From Devosia litorisediminis (GTDB taxonomy: Bacteria > Pseudomonadota > Alphaproteobacteria > Rhizobiales > Devosiaceae): DNA of 64,000 bases. The notes beneath the pieces were generated by a model. It had not been told where the DNA came from, made no database searches, and was given only the letters and a program-made list of their open reading frames with translations. The position numbers were made by a program, and so were the translations under genes. This document shows, in pieces, positions 32,118-41,535 of this stretch. How positions within the stretch are numbered: the stretch's first letter is position 1; each line of letters opens with the position of its first letter. Location of the stretch: NCBI RefSeq assembly GCF_018334155.1, contig NZ_JAGXTP010000002.1, forward strand, positions 248,001 to 312,000, given 5' to 3'.

Positions 32118-33374
32118 ATGATGAAACTGACTCACACACTCGTCGCGCTTTCCGCGCTGCTGGCAGCCAGCCCCACGCTGGCCCAGGAAATTACCGTCTG
32201 GGACTGGAAGTCTGGCGACCCGGTAGCGGCAGCCTATTTCGATCAGGCCAAGAGCGCCTTTGAGGCCGCCCATCCCGGCGCCACGATCAACTATGTCTTT
32301 CAGCCCAATGACCAGTATTACACCCTGCTCGGTACAGCGCTGTCCTCGGGCGCGGGCCCGGACGTGTTTCTGATGAATGGTGGCGCCCAGGCCAAGGCCC
32401 GCATCGAGGCGCTGGTCGACCTGACTGCCGAAGGCGCCGACCTGATCGGCACTGAAGAATTCGCTGGCGACGACGGCAAGCTCTATGCGCTGCCGCTGAC
32501 GCTGCAGGGCTTCGTGGTCTATTACAACAAGGGCCGCTACACCGAGGCGGGCCTTGATGCCGAAAACCCGCCCACCACCTGGGCCGAACTTGAAGCCGCG
32601 TGCGAGGCGATCAAGGCCAAGGGCGCCGTGCCCTGCTTTGCTCTGGGCAACAAGGAAGGCTATGGCGCCGAATTCTTCCTGTCCTCGGTGGCGGCCACCT
32701 CGCTGACCGCCCAGGAACAGGCTGACTGGACCGCCGGCAAGCTGAAATGGTCCAGCCCGCAGATCAAGGCGATCCTGCAGGCATGGGTCGATACCCAGGC
32801 CAATGGCTGGTACCCGCAGGGTGCCAACTCCACTGCCAAGTTCATGGACGAATACGAGATGTTCATGCGCGGCGAAGCAGCCAGCACCATCGGCCTGCTC
32901 TCCGACGTGGCGCACTGGAAGCAGTTTGACGAATTCCTCGGTGCCGACAATCTGGGCGTCTTCCGCCATCCTTCGCCCACCATCGCTGCCGACAAAACCG
33001 AAGGTGAGCCCAAGGTCCCCGTCTCGGGCGGCATCGGTTACGGCGTCAACAAGGCATCGGCCAATGTTGATCTGGCCAAGGCCTTCGTTGCTGAACTCGC
33101 TTCGCCCGGCACGATCCAGACCTTCGTCAACATTGCCGGCGTTGTGCCGGCCAATACCAAGGTCGATACCTCCGGTCTGGCCAGCCCTTCCATCAAGACC
33201 ATTCTGGAATGGCTGGGCACATCGAGTGCCCCGACCGCTCACGCCAATGCCTCCGCTCAGGAGCTCGAAGAATGGCATCGTCAGAGCCAGCTCTTGCTCA
33301 ATGGCGAGACCAGCGTGGATGATGCAGCTGCCCGGCTCGATACCGTGCAGGCCGAAGCCAAGCCGCAGGGCTGA
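32118..33374 (+). CDS. ABC transporter sugar-binding protein (family 1)
   Basis: About 418 residues; signal peptide ends at TLAQE (about residue 22). The mature protein has the MalE/UgpB-type fold (EITVWDWKSGDP, GPDVFLMNGG, LPLTLQGFVVYYNKG). GGAGGAG at 32108-32114 serves ATG 32118 or ATG 32121. Captures the sugar or sugar acid in the periplasm for the permeases downstream. A strong hairpin follows the stop. Confidence 0.88.
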   Translation: MMKLTHTLVALSALLAASPTLAQEITVWDWKSGDPVAAAYFDQAKSAFEAAHPGATINYVFQPNDQYYTLLGTALSSGAGPDVFLMNGGAQAKARIEALVDLTAEGADLIGTEEFAGDDGKLYALPLTLQGFVVYYNKGRYTEAGLDAENPPTTWAELEAACEAIKAKGAVPCFALGNKEGYGAEFFLSSVAATSLTAQEQADWTAGKLKWSSPQIKAILQAWVDTQANGWYPQGANSTAKFMDEYEMFMRGEAASTIGLLSDVAHWKQFDEFLGADNLGVFRHPSPTIAADKTEGEPKVPVSGGIGYGVNKASANVDLAKAFVAELASPGTIQTFVNIAGVVPANTKVDTSGLASPSIKTILEWLGTSSAPTAHANASAQELEEWHRQSQLLLNGETSVDDAAARLDTVQAEAKPQG

Positions 33375-33390
33375 TCGAACGCACGATCAC

Positions 33391-33412
33391 GGGTGGGGCC
33401 TTGGCCCCACCC
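33391..33412 (+). terminator. Hairpin between binding-protein and permease genes
   Basis: GGGTGGGGCC (33391-33400) and GGCCCCACCC (33403-33412) form a nearly continuous palindrome around TT. No U-run follows; likely an expression-balancing element as at 14285 and 50365. Confidence 0.75.
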
Positions 33413-33429
33413 ATTCCGGAAGCTGATCA

Positions 33430-34344
33430 ATGACCACCACCACGACCGCGCCGATGACCAGAAAACGCAAGCCCCGGCAGGGCTCTCGCGCCGAACGCCG
33501 TTTTGCCTATCTCTTCGTGCTGCCGGCGGTACTGTTGGTGCTGGTATTCCGCATCATTCCGCTGATCTGGGGATTTGCGCTCTCTTTCACCAATTCGACC
33601 GGGCTGGGCACGGCTGATTTCGTCGGCGCGGATAACTACGCCGCCATCGCCGGCGATCCGACCTTTCACGCATCCCTGCTCAATACCGTGATCCTGCTGG
33701 CAACCCTGCCGATCTGGATCATGCTGCCTATGTTGCTGGCCATCCTGATCCATCAGGGTGTGCCGGGCGGCAAGCTGTTCCGGGCGGTCTATTTCTTCCC
33801 CGCCGTGCTCAGTTCGGTCATTGTGGGCTCCATCTTCAACGTCGTGCTGCGCTATGATGGCTCGCTCAATGCACTGCTGAAATTTTTCGGTATCAATGCC
33901 GTCGACTGGCTGGGCACTGGCGCCACCGCACTGGGCAGCCTGATTGCGGTACAACTGTGGTCCACCTTCGGCATGAGTCTGCTGATCTTCCTGGCAGGCC
34001 TGTCCACCGTGCCCAAGGACATGATTGAAGCCGCGCGCCTCGAAGGCGCCTCGCTGGGCCAGACCTGGTGGCACATCATCATTCCGGCCTTGCGCCCCAT
34101 CATCGAATTCGTTGCCGTCGTCACCACCATTGGCGTGCTCACCTCGATGTTCGGCCTGATCTATGTGCTGACCGCGGGCGGTCCTGGCACAGCGACCACA
34201 ATGCCCGAATTCCTCATCTGGCTCGAGCAGGGCAAGATGAACCGGCCCGGCTATGCCGCGGCAATTTCCATGGTGCTGTTCGTCTTGATGGGGGGGCTGG
34301 CCTGGCTCCAGATCCGCATCATGAACCGCAACGCCAATCTATAG
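33430..34344 (+). CDS. Sugar ABC transporter permease (MalF/UgpA-like)
   Basis: A 304-residue permease with six helices and the EAA loop IEAARLEGASLGQTWWHIII (about 199-218). The N-terminal 30 residues are basic and cytoplasmic. Pairs with the permease encoded nine bases downstream. Confidence 0.9.
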   Translation: MTTTTTAPMTRKRKPRQGSRAERRFAYLFVLPAVLLVLVFRIIPLIWGFALSFTNSTGLGTADFVGADNYAAIAGDPTFHASLLNTVILLATLPIWIMLPMLLAILIHQGVPGGKLFRAVYFFPAVLSSVIVGSIFNVVLRYDGSLNALLKFFGINAVDWLGTGATALGSLIAVQLWSTFGMSLLIFLAGLSTVPKDMIEAARLEGASLGQTWWHIIIPALRPIIEFVAVVTTIGVLTSMFGLIYVLTAGGPGTATTMPEFLIWLEQGKMNRPGYAAAISMVLFVLMGGLAWLQIRIMNRNANL

Positions 34345-34353
34345 GAGGCGGAC

Positions 34354-35187
34354 ATGGCTGCTGCGGGCAAAAAAGAAAAACGCATTCTCTGGATCATCTC
34401 GGTGCCCATGGCACTGCTGGCGCTCAGCTGCGTCTATCCGGTGTTCTTTGCCATCAACAATGCGCTCAAGACCTCCAAGAGCTACATTCTGGATCGCTTC
34501 GGGCTGGCGACAGCGCCGACCTTCGACAATTTCGTGCAGGCTTGGACCCGCTCCAACCTCGACACCTATTTCCTCAATTCGGTGATCGTCACCGTCGGCG
34601 CGGTGGCGCTGCTGCTGGTGGTGTCCTCGCTGGCCGGGTTTGCGCTGGCCGTGCTGCGCTTTCCCATGCGCAAGCTGATCTTCATCGTCATTCTGGCGTC
34701 GCTGATGATCCCGGTGCAGGTGGTGCTGGTGCCCTTCTACAAGACCATTATCGGGCTGGGTCTGCTCAACACCCATATCGGGCTGATCATCTCCTACACC
34801 GCGTTTTTCCTGCCGTTCTCGGTCTATCTGATGACCGCCTTTTATAGCGGTCTGCCCCGCGAACTGGTCGAGGCGGCTCGCATCGATGGGGCCAAGCTGA
34901 TCCAGGTCTGGTGGCATGTCATGCTGCCCATGGGCAAACCGGCACTGATCACTCTGGGCATTCTCAACACACTTTATTGCTGGAACGACGTGCTGATCTC
35001 GTTGCTGGTGCTGCAGGACAAGCGCACCCTGATGGTGGGTATCGCCGCGCTGCGCGGTGAATACACCACCAATGTGCCACTGCTGTCGGCCGGCATCGTG
35101 CTGGCCGCCGCACCCATCGTCATCATCTACATCATTTTCCAACGGCAGATCGTCTCCGGCATTGCCGTTGGCGCCGTGAAGGGCTGA
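34354..35187 (+). CDS. Sugar ABC transporter permease (MalG/UgpE-like)
   Basis: A 277-residue permease with six helices and the EAA loop VEAARIDGAKLIQVWWHVML (about 172-191). AGGAGGC precedes the ATG. Second half of the translocation channel. Confidence 0.9.
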   Translation: MAAAGKKEKRILWIISVPMALLALSCVYPVFFAINNALKTSKSYILDRFGLATAPTFDNFVQAWTRSNLDTYFLNSVIVTVGAVALLLVVSSLAGFALAVLRFPMRKLIFIVILASLMIPVQVVLVPFYKTIIGLGLLNTHIGLIISYTAFFLPFSVYLMTAFYSGLPRELVEAARIDGAKLIQVWWHVMLPMGKPALITLGILNTLYCWNDVLISLLVLQDKRTLMVGIAALRGEYTTNVPLLSAGIVLAAAPIVIIYIIFQRQIVSGIAVGAVKG

Positions 35188-35191
35188 TACC

Positions 35192-36241
35192 ATGCCAGAA
35201 ATCGCACTGCAGAATATCCACAAGAGCTTCGGCAAGGTCGACGTCATCCGCGATGTGTCGCTGGAAATCGAATCCGGCGAGTTCGTGGTCTTTGTCGGCC
35301 CCTCGGGCTGCGGCAAGTCCACCCTGCTGCGGGTCATCGCCGGGCTTGAAGACGTCACTGATGGCAGCGTGCATATCGCTGGCAAGGACGTCACCGACGA
35401 AGAACCCTCCGATCGCGGCGTCGCCATGGTGTTCCAGAGCTATGCGCTCTATCCCCATATGACCGTGGCCGACAATATGAGCTTTGGCCTGCGCATGGCG
35501 CATCGGCCTAAGGCCGAGATCGACGACAAGGTCGGCCGTGCTGCCAAGATCCTGCAGCTCGATCAACTGCTCGACCGCAAGCCCGGCCAGCTCTCGGGCG
35601 GCCAGCGTCAGCGCGTCGCCATTGGCCGCGCCATCGTGCGCGATCCCAAGGTGTTCCTGTTCGACGAACCCCTGAGCAATCTGGACGCCGAATTGCGCGT
35701 CCAGATGCGCGTGGAAATTGCCAAGCTGCACAAGACGCTGGGCAATACCATGATTTACGTCACCCACGATCAGACCGAGGCGCTGACTCTGGCGGACCGC
35801 ATCGTCGTGCTGCGCGGCGGCGTGATCGAACAGGTCGGCTCACCGCTTGAACTTTACGAAAACCCCGCCAACGCTTTCGTTGCCGGCTTCATCGGCTCCC
35901 CCCGCATGAACTTTGCCGCTGGCAAGGGGCTGCCCGGTCAGCGCATCGCCTTTGGCGGTATTGAATTCGATTCGCCGGTCGAGATCGTTGACGGCAACGA
36001 GGTCAGCGTCGGCATCCGCCCAGAGCATCTAGATAGCGAAACCGGTGTAGTACTGCCGCTAAAGGTTGAACTGGTCGAGCAGCTCGGCTCCACCACCTAT
36101 GTGCATGGTGTGCTCGAGACCGGCGAGACGGTGGTGGCCGAGCAGCGCGCTGGTGGCTGCGGTCTGGGCGATACCATCGAGGTCCGGTTTGATCCCAAAA
36201 AGGTCCGACTGTTCAACGCCGCCGGTATGCGGTTGCGCTGA
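35192..36241 (+). CDS. Sugar ABC transporter ATP-binding protein (UgpC/MsmX-like)
   Basis: A 349-residue ATPase: Walker A GPSGCGKST, signature LSGGQRQRVAIGRA, Walker B VFLFDEPLSNLD, switch THDQTEALTLADR, then a C-terminal regulatory/TOBE region with VSVGIRPEHL. Powers the importer of this operon. Its stop overlaps the mutarotase start (TGATG). Confidence 0.93.
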   Translation: MPEIALQNIHKSFGKVDVIRDVSLEIESGEFVVFVGPSGCGKSTLLRVIAGLEDVTDGSVHIAGKDVTDEEPSDRGVAMVFQSYALYPHMTVADNMSFGLRMAHRPKAEIDDKVGRAAKILQLDQLLDRKPGQLSGGQRQRVAIGRAIVRDPKVFLFDEPLSNLDAELRVQMRVEIAKLHKTLGNTMIYVTHDQTEALTLADRIVVLRGGVIEQVGSPLELYENPANAFVAGFIGSPRMNFAAGKGLPGQRIAFGGIEFDSPVEIVDGNEVSVGIRPEHLDSETGVVLPLKVELVEQLGSTTYVHGVLETGETVVAEQRAGGCGLGDTIEVRFDPKKVRLFNAAGMRLR

Positions 36242-36573
36242 TGGGCCAGCGCATGGCCATGGTCGTCGCGCTCAAGCCAGAGCGCATTGAAGACTACAAA
36301 CGGCTGCATGCCGCGCCATGGCCGGAAATGAACGCAGCGCTCAAGGCCGCGCAGATCGCCAACTATTCGATCTATCTGCGCGAGCCGGAAAACCTGCTGT
36401 TTGGCTATTGGGAATATGGCGGCAACGATTTTGCCGCCGACATGGCCGTGCTCGGCCAGTCAGATGTGTGCAAGCGCTGGCTGGCCCTCACCGATCCCTG
36501 TCAGAGCCCGCTCGACAGCGCGGCGCCGGGGGAATGGTGGAGCTATTTGCCCGAAATCTTTCACCTCGATTGA
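36241..36573 (+). CDS. rhaM: L-rhamnose mutarotase family protein
   Basis: A 110-residue ferredoxin-like dimeric fold protein with the RhaM signatures YKRLHAAPWPEM (catalytic-type Tyr and His) and NYSIYLREPENLLFGYWEY. It would interconvert the anomers of a 6-deoxy sugar such as L-rhamnose or L-fucose, so its presence is the best hint to the operon's substrate. ATG at 36241 overlaps the ATPase stop; an internal ATG at 36253 is an alternative. Confidence 0.85.
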   Translation: MGQRMAMVVALKPERIEDYKRLHAAPWPEMNAALKAAQIANYSIYLREPENLLFGYWEYGGNDFAADMAVLGQSDVCKRWLALTDPCQSPLDSAAPGEWWSYLPEIFHLD

Positions 36574-36605
36574 GCCATCGGCAAACCACAACGAGATGAG
36601 GCATC

Positions 36606-37787
36606 ATGGTTGAACTGTTTGGAGAAAACCTGTCGCGTCGTGCGCTCGCCGAGCGGGCAGGGGCGTTGTCCCAGTTCGCCGGCGTGCGCCTGATGACGCT
36701 GGGCGACGGGCTTGAGCGCGGCATCCGCATGCTCGAGTTCCGCACCGGCACCGGTCTGCGCTTCACCGTGCTGATCGACCGCGCCTTTGATCTGGCCGAT
36801 TGCGAATTCAAGGGCCAGTCCATTGGCTGGAATTCGCCCGCCGGATTCCGCCATCCCGGCCTGCACGAATATGAGGGCGAGGGCGGTCTGGCCTGGGCGC
36901 GCTCGTTTTCCGGCTTGCTGGTGACTTGCGGGCTCGACCACATCCTGTTCATGAACGACGTGCCCGCTGACAATTATGTCTATGGTCCCAAGGAGACTGT
37001 CAGCCACTCCCTGCATGGCCGTGTCGGCACGATTCCCGCCAAGCTGAGCGGCTATGGCGAGCGCTGGGAGGGTGACCGCTGCTTCCTCTGGGCCGAGGGT
37101 GTGGTGCAGCAGGCCGCCGTGTTTGGCGAAGACCTGCATCTGATCCGCCGCATTGAAGCCGAAGTGGGCACCAATGAAATCCGCATGAGCGACCGCGTGG
37201 TCAATCACGGCTTCTACAAGACCCCGCACATGCTGTGTTACCACATCAATGTCGGCCACCCCGTGCTCGACGCCGGGTCGCGCTATCTGGCGCCAATCCG
37301 CGACGTCGTCTGGGCCGCTCATGCTGGCGCTGACTATGAAAAACAGCAGACGGGTTATCGCACGCTGCCCGCGCCCCAGCATGGCTTCCACGAGCAGGTC
37401 TGGCAGCACGAAATGGGCGCCGACGCAGCCGGCGAAGTCCCCGTGGCGCTGGTCAATGACCGGATCGGTCTGGGCTTTGAGGTCACCACCCGCAAGGAGC
37501 AGTTCCCCTGCCAGTTCGAGTGGCAGAACCTGCAGGCCGGCCAATATGCGCTGGGCATCGAGCCCTCTACCCATCACGTTCTGGGCAATCTGGCGGCGCG
37601 CGAACGCGGCGAAATGATCTGGCTCGAACACGGCGGTGAGCGCCGCTACGACACCATTTTCCGCGTGCTCGATGGTGCCCAGGCCATTGCGGCTTCTGAA
37701 GCGCGCATCACCGCCATCGCCCAACAACCTCAGAGCGACTACCCCATGCCCTCGGGTTTTCACGCCAAGCTGGAAGGACGATTATGA
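36606..37787 (+). CDS. DUF4432 family protein (aldose 1-epimerase-like)
   Basis: A 393-residue beta-sandwich protein of the galactose-mutarotase superfamily, DUF4432 group. Visible conserved patches are VLIDRAFDLADCEF, SGLLVTCGLDHI and RVVNHGFYKTPHMLCYH, which place His and Glu residues suited to anomer or glycoside chemistry. Members stand in sugar operons but the reaction is unknown. ATGAGGC lies before the ATG; the stop overlaps the SDR gene. Confidence 0.8.
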   Translation: MVELFGENLSRRALAERAGALSQFAGVRLMTLGDGLERGIRMLEFRTGTGLRFTVLIDRAFDLADCEFKGQSIGWNSPAGFRHPGLHEYEGEGGLAWARSFSGLLVTCGLDHILFMNDVPADNYVYGPKETVSHSLHGRVGTIPAKLSGYGERWEGDRCFLWAEGVVQQAAVFGEDLHLIRRIEAEVGTNEIRMSDRVVNHGFYKTPHMLCYHINVGHPVLDAGSRYLAPIRDVVWAAHAGADYEKQQTGYRTLPAPQHGFHEQVWQHEMGADAAGEVPVALVNDRIGLGFEVTTRKEQFPCQFEWQNLQAGQYALGIEPSTHHVLGNLAARERGEMIWLEHGGERRYDTIFRVLDGAQAIAASEARITAIAQQPQSDYPMPSGFHAKLEGRL

Positions 37788-38548
37788 GCACCGACCAATT
37801 CGGCTCACTGGCCGGCAAGACCATTCTCTATACCGGCGCTGCCGGTGGCCTGGGCCTCGAAACGACGCTCGAATTCCTGCGCACCGGCGCAAAAGTTGTT
37901 GCCATCGACAACGACACCACCAAGATCGCCGCGCTTGAAGCTGCAGCAGAAGGCCTGCCCGGTCTGACTGTGGCCAGGATCGATATGTCCGACCTGGCCG
38001 GTCTGCGCAGCGGACTTGAGGCGCTGTCCGAACAGGTTGGGGGCTTCGATGTCGTGATCAACAATGCCGCAATCTACCCGTCCAAGCCCTTCGAGGATTT
38101 CACCATCGAGGAAATCCAGCTGATCCAGCGCATCAATGTCGAGGCCGGCATTGTCTGCGTGCAGGTGGCGTTGCCGCACATGAAGGCCACTGGCCGTGGC
38201 CGCATCATCAATATCGCCTCGGTGACTTTTTCGGGCGGCTGGTCCGAACTGGCCCCCTATGTGCAGTCCAAGGGCGCGCTGATCGGGCTGGCCCGTGCCT
38301 GGGCCCGCGAATTTGGCGCCCATGGCATCACCGTCAATGCCATCTCACCAGGCGCCTTCCCCACAGACGCCGAAAAGATCCACCCCGACCTGCCAGCCTA
38401 TGAAAAACGCATCTACGAGCATCAGGCCATCCAGCGCCGCGGCAGCCCTGCCGACATCGCCAATGCGCTGATGTTCCTGGCCTCGGACGCTTCCTCCTTC
38501 ATTACCGGCCAGACCATCAATGTCGATGGCGGCTGGGTCATGCACTAA
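37784..38548 (+). CDS. Short-chain dehydrogenase/reductase (sugar dehydrogenase-like)
   Basis: A 254-residue classical SDR: cofactor motif YTGAAGGLG (about 17-25), NNAA, and the catalytic YVQSK with an upstream serine in NIASVTFSGG. The C-terminal FITGQTINVDGGW is standard. It may oxidise the 6-deoxy sugar at C1 or the deoxy-keto acid at C4, steps known from fucose and rhamnose oxidation pathways. ATGA overlap with DUF4432. Confidence 0.85.
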   Translation: MSTDQFGSLAGKTILYTGAAGGLGLETTLEFLRTGAKVVAIDNDTTKIAALEAAAEGLPGLTVARIDMSDLAGLRSGLEALSEQVGGFDVVINNAAIYPSKPFEDFTIEEIQLIQRINVEAGIVCVQVALPHMKATGRGRIINIASVTFSGGWSELAPYVQSKGALIGLARAWAREFGAHGITVNAISPGAFPTDAEKIHPDLPAYEKRIYEHQAIQRRGSPADIANALMFLASDASSFITGQTINVDGGWVMH

Positions 38549-38564
38549 CCAGACCGGAACTCAC

Positions 38565-39761
38565 ATGGGTATTCTCAGCGGCTATCGCGTTCTCGACTGC
38601 TCCATCGCCATGGCCGGGCCCTTTGCGGCCCAGCGTCTGGGCGATCTGGGGGCCGATGTGGTCAAGGTTGAACCGGTGACCGGCGAATGGCAGCGCCATG
38701 TCGCAGCGGGCGGGGCGCAGGGCAACAAGGTCAATGTCTCCTTCCTCTCGCTCAATCGCAACAAGCGCTCGCTGGCAGTGGATTTGAAAAACCCCGATGG
38801 CAAGGCGGCGCTGATCGAGCTGGTCAAGACCGCCGACGTCTTCCTGCAGAACTATCGCCCCGGTGTCGCCAGGCGGCTGGGCGTGGACTACGAAACCCTC
38901 AGCGCCATCAATCCCAAGCTGATCTATGTCTCGATTTCCGGCTATGGCGAAGACGGTCCCTATGTGAACCGCCCCGGTCAGGATCTGGTGCTCCAGGGCA
39001 TGTCGGGCGCCATGCTCTCGGCGGGCCGCGATGGCGAAGCGCCGACCCCCGCCGGTCAGTATCTGGTCGACGCCATTACCGCCTATACCGCCTTCGAAGG
39101 CGTGCTGGCGGCCTTGCTGCATCGCGAACGCACCGGCGAAGGCCAGATGGTTTCGGTCAATATGCTCGACGCCATCACCACCATCCAGATGCAGGAACTC
39201 TCGGTGTTCTCGGTCGGCGAAAAACCACAGACCCGCTCCGCCGAACCGCACGCCCATGTCTATATCCGCGCGCCCTATGGCGCCTTTGCTACCAGCGATG
39301 GCTTCATCATTGTCGCCTTCCCCAAGCTGACGACATTGGGCGAGGTCATCGGCGAACCGAGCTTCCTTGACATGGATGACGAGGTTGATTGCTGGTCGCG
39401 TCGCGACGAGATTTTTGCCAAGACGCGTGAGCGGCTCAAGACCGATACTTCCGCCGCCTGGCTCGAAAAACTGCGTGCTGCCGATATCTGGTGTGGCCCG
39501 GTCTATGGCTATGCCGATCTGATCGAGGACGAGCAGATCAAGCACAACGGCACCTTTGTCGAATATGACCACCCCACCGAAGGTCATGTCAAAACCCCGG
39601 GCTTCCCGATCCGGTTTTCCAAGACGCCCTCGACGGTGGATCGCGGCGCGCCCCTGACCGGCGAGCACACCCGCGACGTGCTGCGCGAAGCCGGTTTTGC
39701 CGACGCCGCTATCGATGCGCTGCTGGCATCAAAAGCCGTGCTGCAGGAGGGACAGTTATGA
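38565..39761 (+). CDS. CaiB/BaiF-type (family III) CoA-transferase
   Basis: A 398-residue family III CoA-transferase. SGYRVLDCSIAMAGPFAAQ, LGADVVKVEP, NRNKRSLAVDLKNPDGKAAL and GQDLVLQGMSG (with the catalytic Asp) are complete. It moves CoA between carboxylic acids, so the operon makes a CoA thioester of some pathway acid. ATG 38565 is the clear start; the frame also runs back to 38520. The end overlaps the enoyl-CoA hydratase gene, indicating a tight functional pair. Confidence 0.9.
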   Translation: MGILSGYRVLDCSIAMAGPFAAQRLGDLGADVVKVEPVTGEWQRHVAAGGAQGNKVNVSFLSLNRNKRSLAVDLKNPDGKAALIELVKTADVFLQNYRPGVARRLGVDYETLSAINPKLIYVSISGYGEDGPYVNRPGQDLVLQGMSGAMLSAGRDGEAPTPAGQYLVDAITAYTAFEGVLAALLHRERTGEGQMVSVNMLDAITTIQMQELSVFSVGEKPQTRSAEPHAHVYIRAPYGAFATSDGFIIVAFPKLTTLGEVIGEPSFLDMDDEVDCWSRRDEIFAKTRERLKTDTSAAWLEKLRAADIWCGPVYGYADLIEDEQIKHNGTFVEYDHPTEGHVKTPGFPIRFSKTPSTVDRGAPLTGEHTRDVLREAGFADAAIDALLASKAVLQEGQL

Positions 39762-40528
39762 GCGACAACATCAAAATTGAGCGCGACGGCTTTGTTGGCA
39801 TCATCACCATCAATCGGCCCGAAAAGCTCAATTCCATGACGCCCGAAATGGCCAGCGCGCTGGTCGAGGCCGTCACCGGTTTCAATACCGATGATGCTAT
39901 TCGCTGCGTCATCCTCACCGGCGCGGGCGACAAGGCCTTTTCGGCCGGCTCCGATATCCGGGTCCTCGACGATTACGACACGCCCTGGAACTTCCGCAAC
40001 CGCCCTGACTATTGCGATGCGATCCGGGCGCTGCTCAAGCCATCCATTGCCGCGGTCAACGGCTATGCGTTTGGCGGCGGGCTCGAAACTGCCATGGCCT
40101 GTGATATCCGCATTGCTGCCGATACGGCGAGCTTCGCCGCGCCCGAAATCAAGCTGGGCTGGATCGGCGGTGGTGGCATGGCCGTCAATCTCGCCCACGC
40201 GGTGGGCCCGTCCAACGCCGCTCTGATGATCATGACCGGCGATCCCATCGATGCGCTCCAAGCCGAGCGCTGGGGACTGGTCAGCCGCGTTGTGCCTCAG
40301 TACAGCCTGCTCGATGAAGCCAGAAAGATCGCTTTGGCCATCGCTGCCCGCGCCCCGATTGCGGCTGAAACCGCCAAGCTCAATCTGCGCGCCGCCTGGG
40401 ACAAATCCACTGCTGACGCCATCACCTATGAGCGCGATCTGCAGACTATCTGCTTTGCCACCGACGACGCCCGGGAAGGCCGCGCCGCCTTCAAGGAAAA
40501 GCGCCTTCCGACCTTCAAACGCCGTTAG
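39758..40528 (+). CDS. Enoyl-CoA hydratase/isomerase family protein
   Basis: A 256-residue crotonase-fold enzyme. The oxyanion-hole segments are AFSAGSDIRVLDD and NGYAFGGGLE, and both catalytic glutamates are present (GGGLETAMAC and APEIKLGW). It could hydrate a double bond or cleave a C-C bond of the CoA ester made by the upstream CoA-transferase. A carnitine-like CaiB/CaiD pair is an alternative, but the sugar genes before it argue otherwise. Confidence 0.88.
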   Translation: MSDNIKIERDGFVGIITINRPEKLNSMTPEMASALVEAVTGFNTDDAIRCVILTGAGDKAFSAGSDIRVLDDYDTPWNFRNRPDYCDAIRALLKPSIAAVNGYAFGGGLETAMACDIRIAADTASFAAPEIKLGWIGGGGMAVNLAHAVGPSNAALMIMTGDPIDALQAERWGLVSRVVPQYSLLDEARKIALAIAARAPIAAETAKLNLRAAWDKSTADAITYERDLQTICFATDDAREGRAAFKEKRLPTFKRR

Positions 40529-40593
40529 GACATTTCGCCACCCCAAGGCAGGCCACGCGTTACAAAACAGTGCGCTTCGCCTATGGTTGGGAG

Positions 40594-41535
40594 ATGAAAA
40601 CCTATTCCGCACAAGACGTTCGCGAGGGCCTTGATTGGCCTGATCTGATTGCCGCGCTCAAGGCCGCTTTTGCCCAGGGGGTGGAAGCGCCATTGCGCCA
40701 GCATCTGCATGTCGGCGGCGATGCCATCAATGGCAATCTGCTGCTGATGCCCGCCTGGCAGGCAGGCCAGCATATCGGCGTCAAACTGGTGACGGTCTTT
40801 CCTGAAAACGACGCCGTCGGCCTCCCCGCCGTAGCCAGCGTCTATACGCTGTTTGATGGCCGGAACGGCACCATTATCGGCCAGATCGATGGTGGCGAAC
40901 TCACCGCCCGTCGCACCGCCGCCGCCTCCGTGCTGGCCGCAACATTTCTGGCGCGCACCAGCGCCCGCAATCTGGTGATCCTGGGCACGGGTCGCGTCTC
41001 CAAAAATCTGGCGCAGGCCTATTGCGCCATCTTCGCCATCGACAAGCTGACCCTGTGCAGCCGTTCGCTCGACAAGACGCAGGCGCTGGCCACCGAGCTG
41101 GGCCCCATCGCGCCCAATGTCGTCACCACGACCGATTTCGCCAGCGCCGTCAGCGATGCCGATATTCTCAGCACCGCCACGCTGGCCAAGACGCCAATCG
41201 TGCTCGGCGAGCTGCTGCGTCCCGGCACCCATGTTGATCTGGTCGGTAGCTTCCGCGCCGATATGCGCGAAGCCGATGATGCCGTGCTGGCCCGCGCCGG
41301 GGGCATTTTCGTTGATACCTTTGAGGGCGCCAGCAAGGAAACCGGCGACATCACCATCCCAATGGCAGCGGGTACCATTACCCAGGAGAGCCTGCTGGCC
41401 GATCTGGCCATGCTGTGCCGGGGCGAGCATCCCGGTCGCCAGAGTGACACCGCCATCACCGCCTTCAAATCGGTCGGCACGGCGCTTGAAGACCTGGCTG
41501 CTGCTGTCGCCCTGACGGCGCCAGATCGCGATTGA
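40594..41535 (+). CDS. Ornithine cyclodeaminase/mu-crystallin family reductase (LhpI-like)
   Basis: A 313-residue protein with the Rossmann motif VILGTGRVSKNLAQ and the family's GVKLVTVFPEND and DGGELTARRTAA. Members include delta1-pyrroline-2-carboxylate reductases, the second step of trans-3-hydroxyproline breakdown. The convergent neighbour is a trans-3-hydroxyproline dehydratase-like gene, so reduction of pyrroline-2-carboxylate to L-proline is the best assignment. ATG 40594 is tentative (GGTTGGGAG is close to it); GTG 40570 is possible. Confidence 0.75.
   Translation: MKTYSAQDVREGLDWPDLIAALKAAFAQGVEAPLRQHLHVGGDAINGNLLLMPAWQAGQHIGVKLVTVFPENDAVGLPAVASVYTLFDGRNGTIIGQIDGGELTARRTAAASVLAATFLARTSARNLVILGTGRVSKNLAQAYCAIFAIDKLTLCSRSLDKTQALATELGPIAPNVVTTTDFASAVSDADILSTATLAKTPIVLGELLRPGTHVDLVGSFRADMREADDAVLARAGGIFVDTFEGASKETGDITIPMAAGTITQESLLADLAMLCRGEHPGRQSDTAITAFKSVGTALEDLAAAVALTAPDRD

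Noticed and set aside
31137..33278. A 713-codon open frame on the minus strand opposite the dehydratase and binding-protein genes
   Set aside because: Antisense shadow of two well-supported genes in GC-rich DNA; no domain or ribosome site.
38538..40612. Long minus-strand frames opposite the CoA-transferase and hydratase genes
   Set aside because: Composition is that of antisense translation and the plus-strand genes have complete motifs and overlapping starts.
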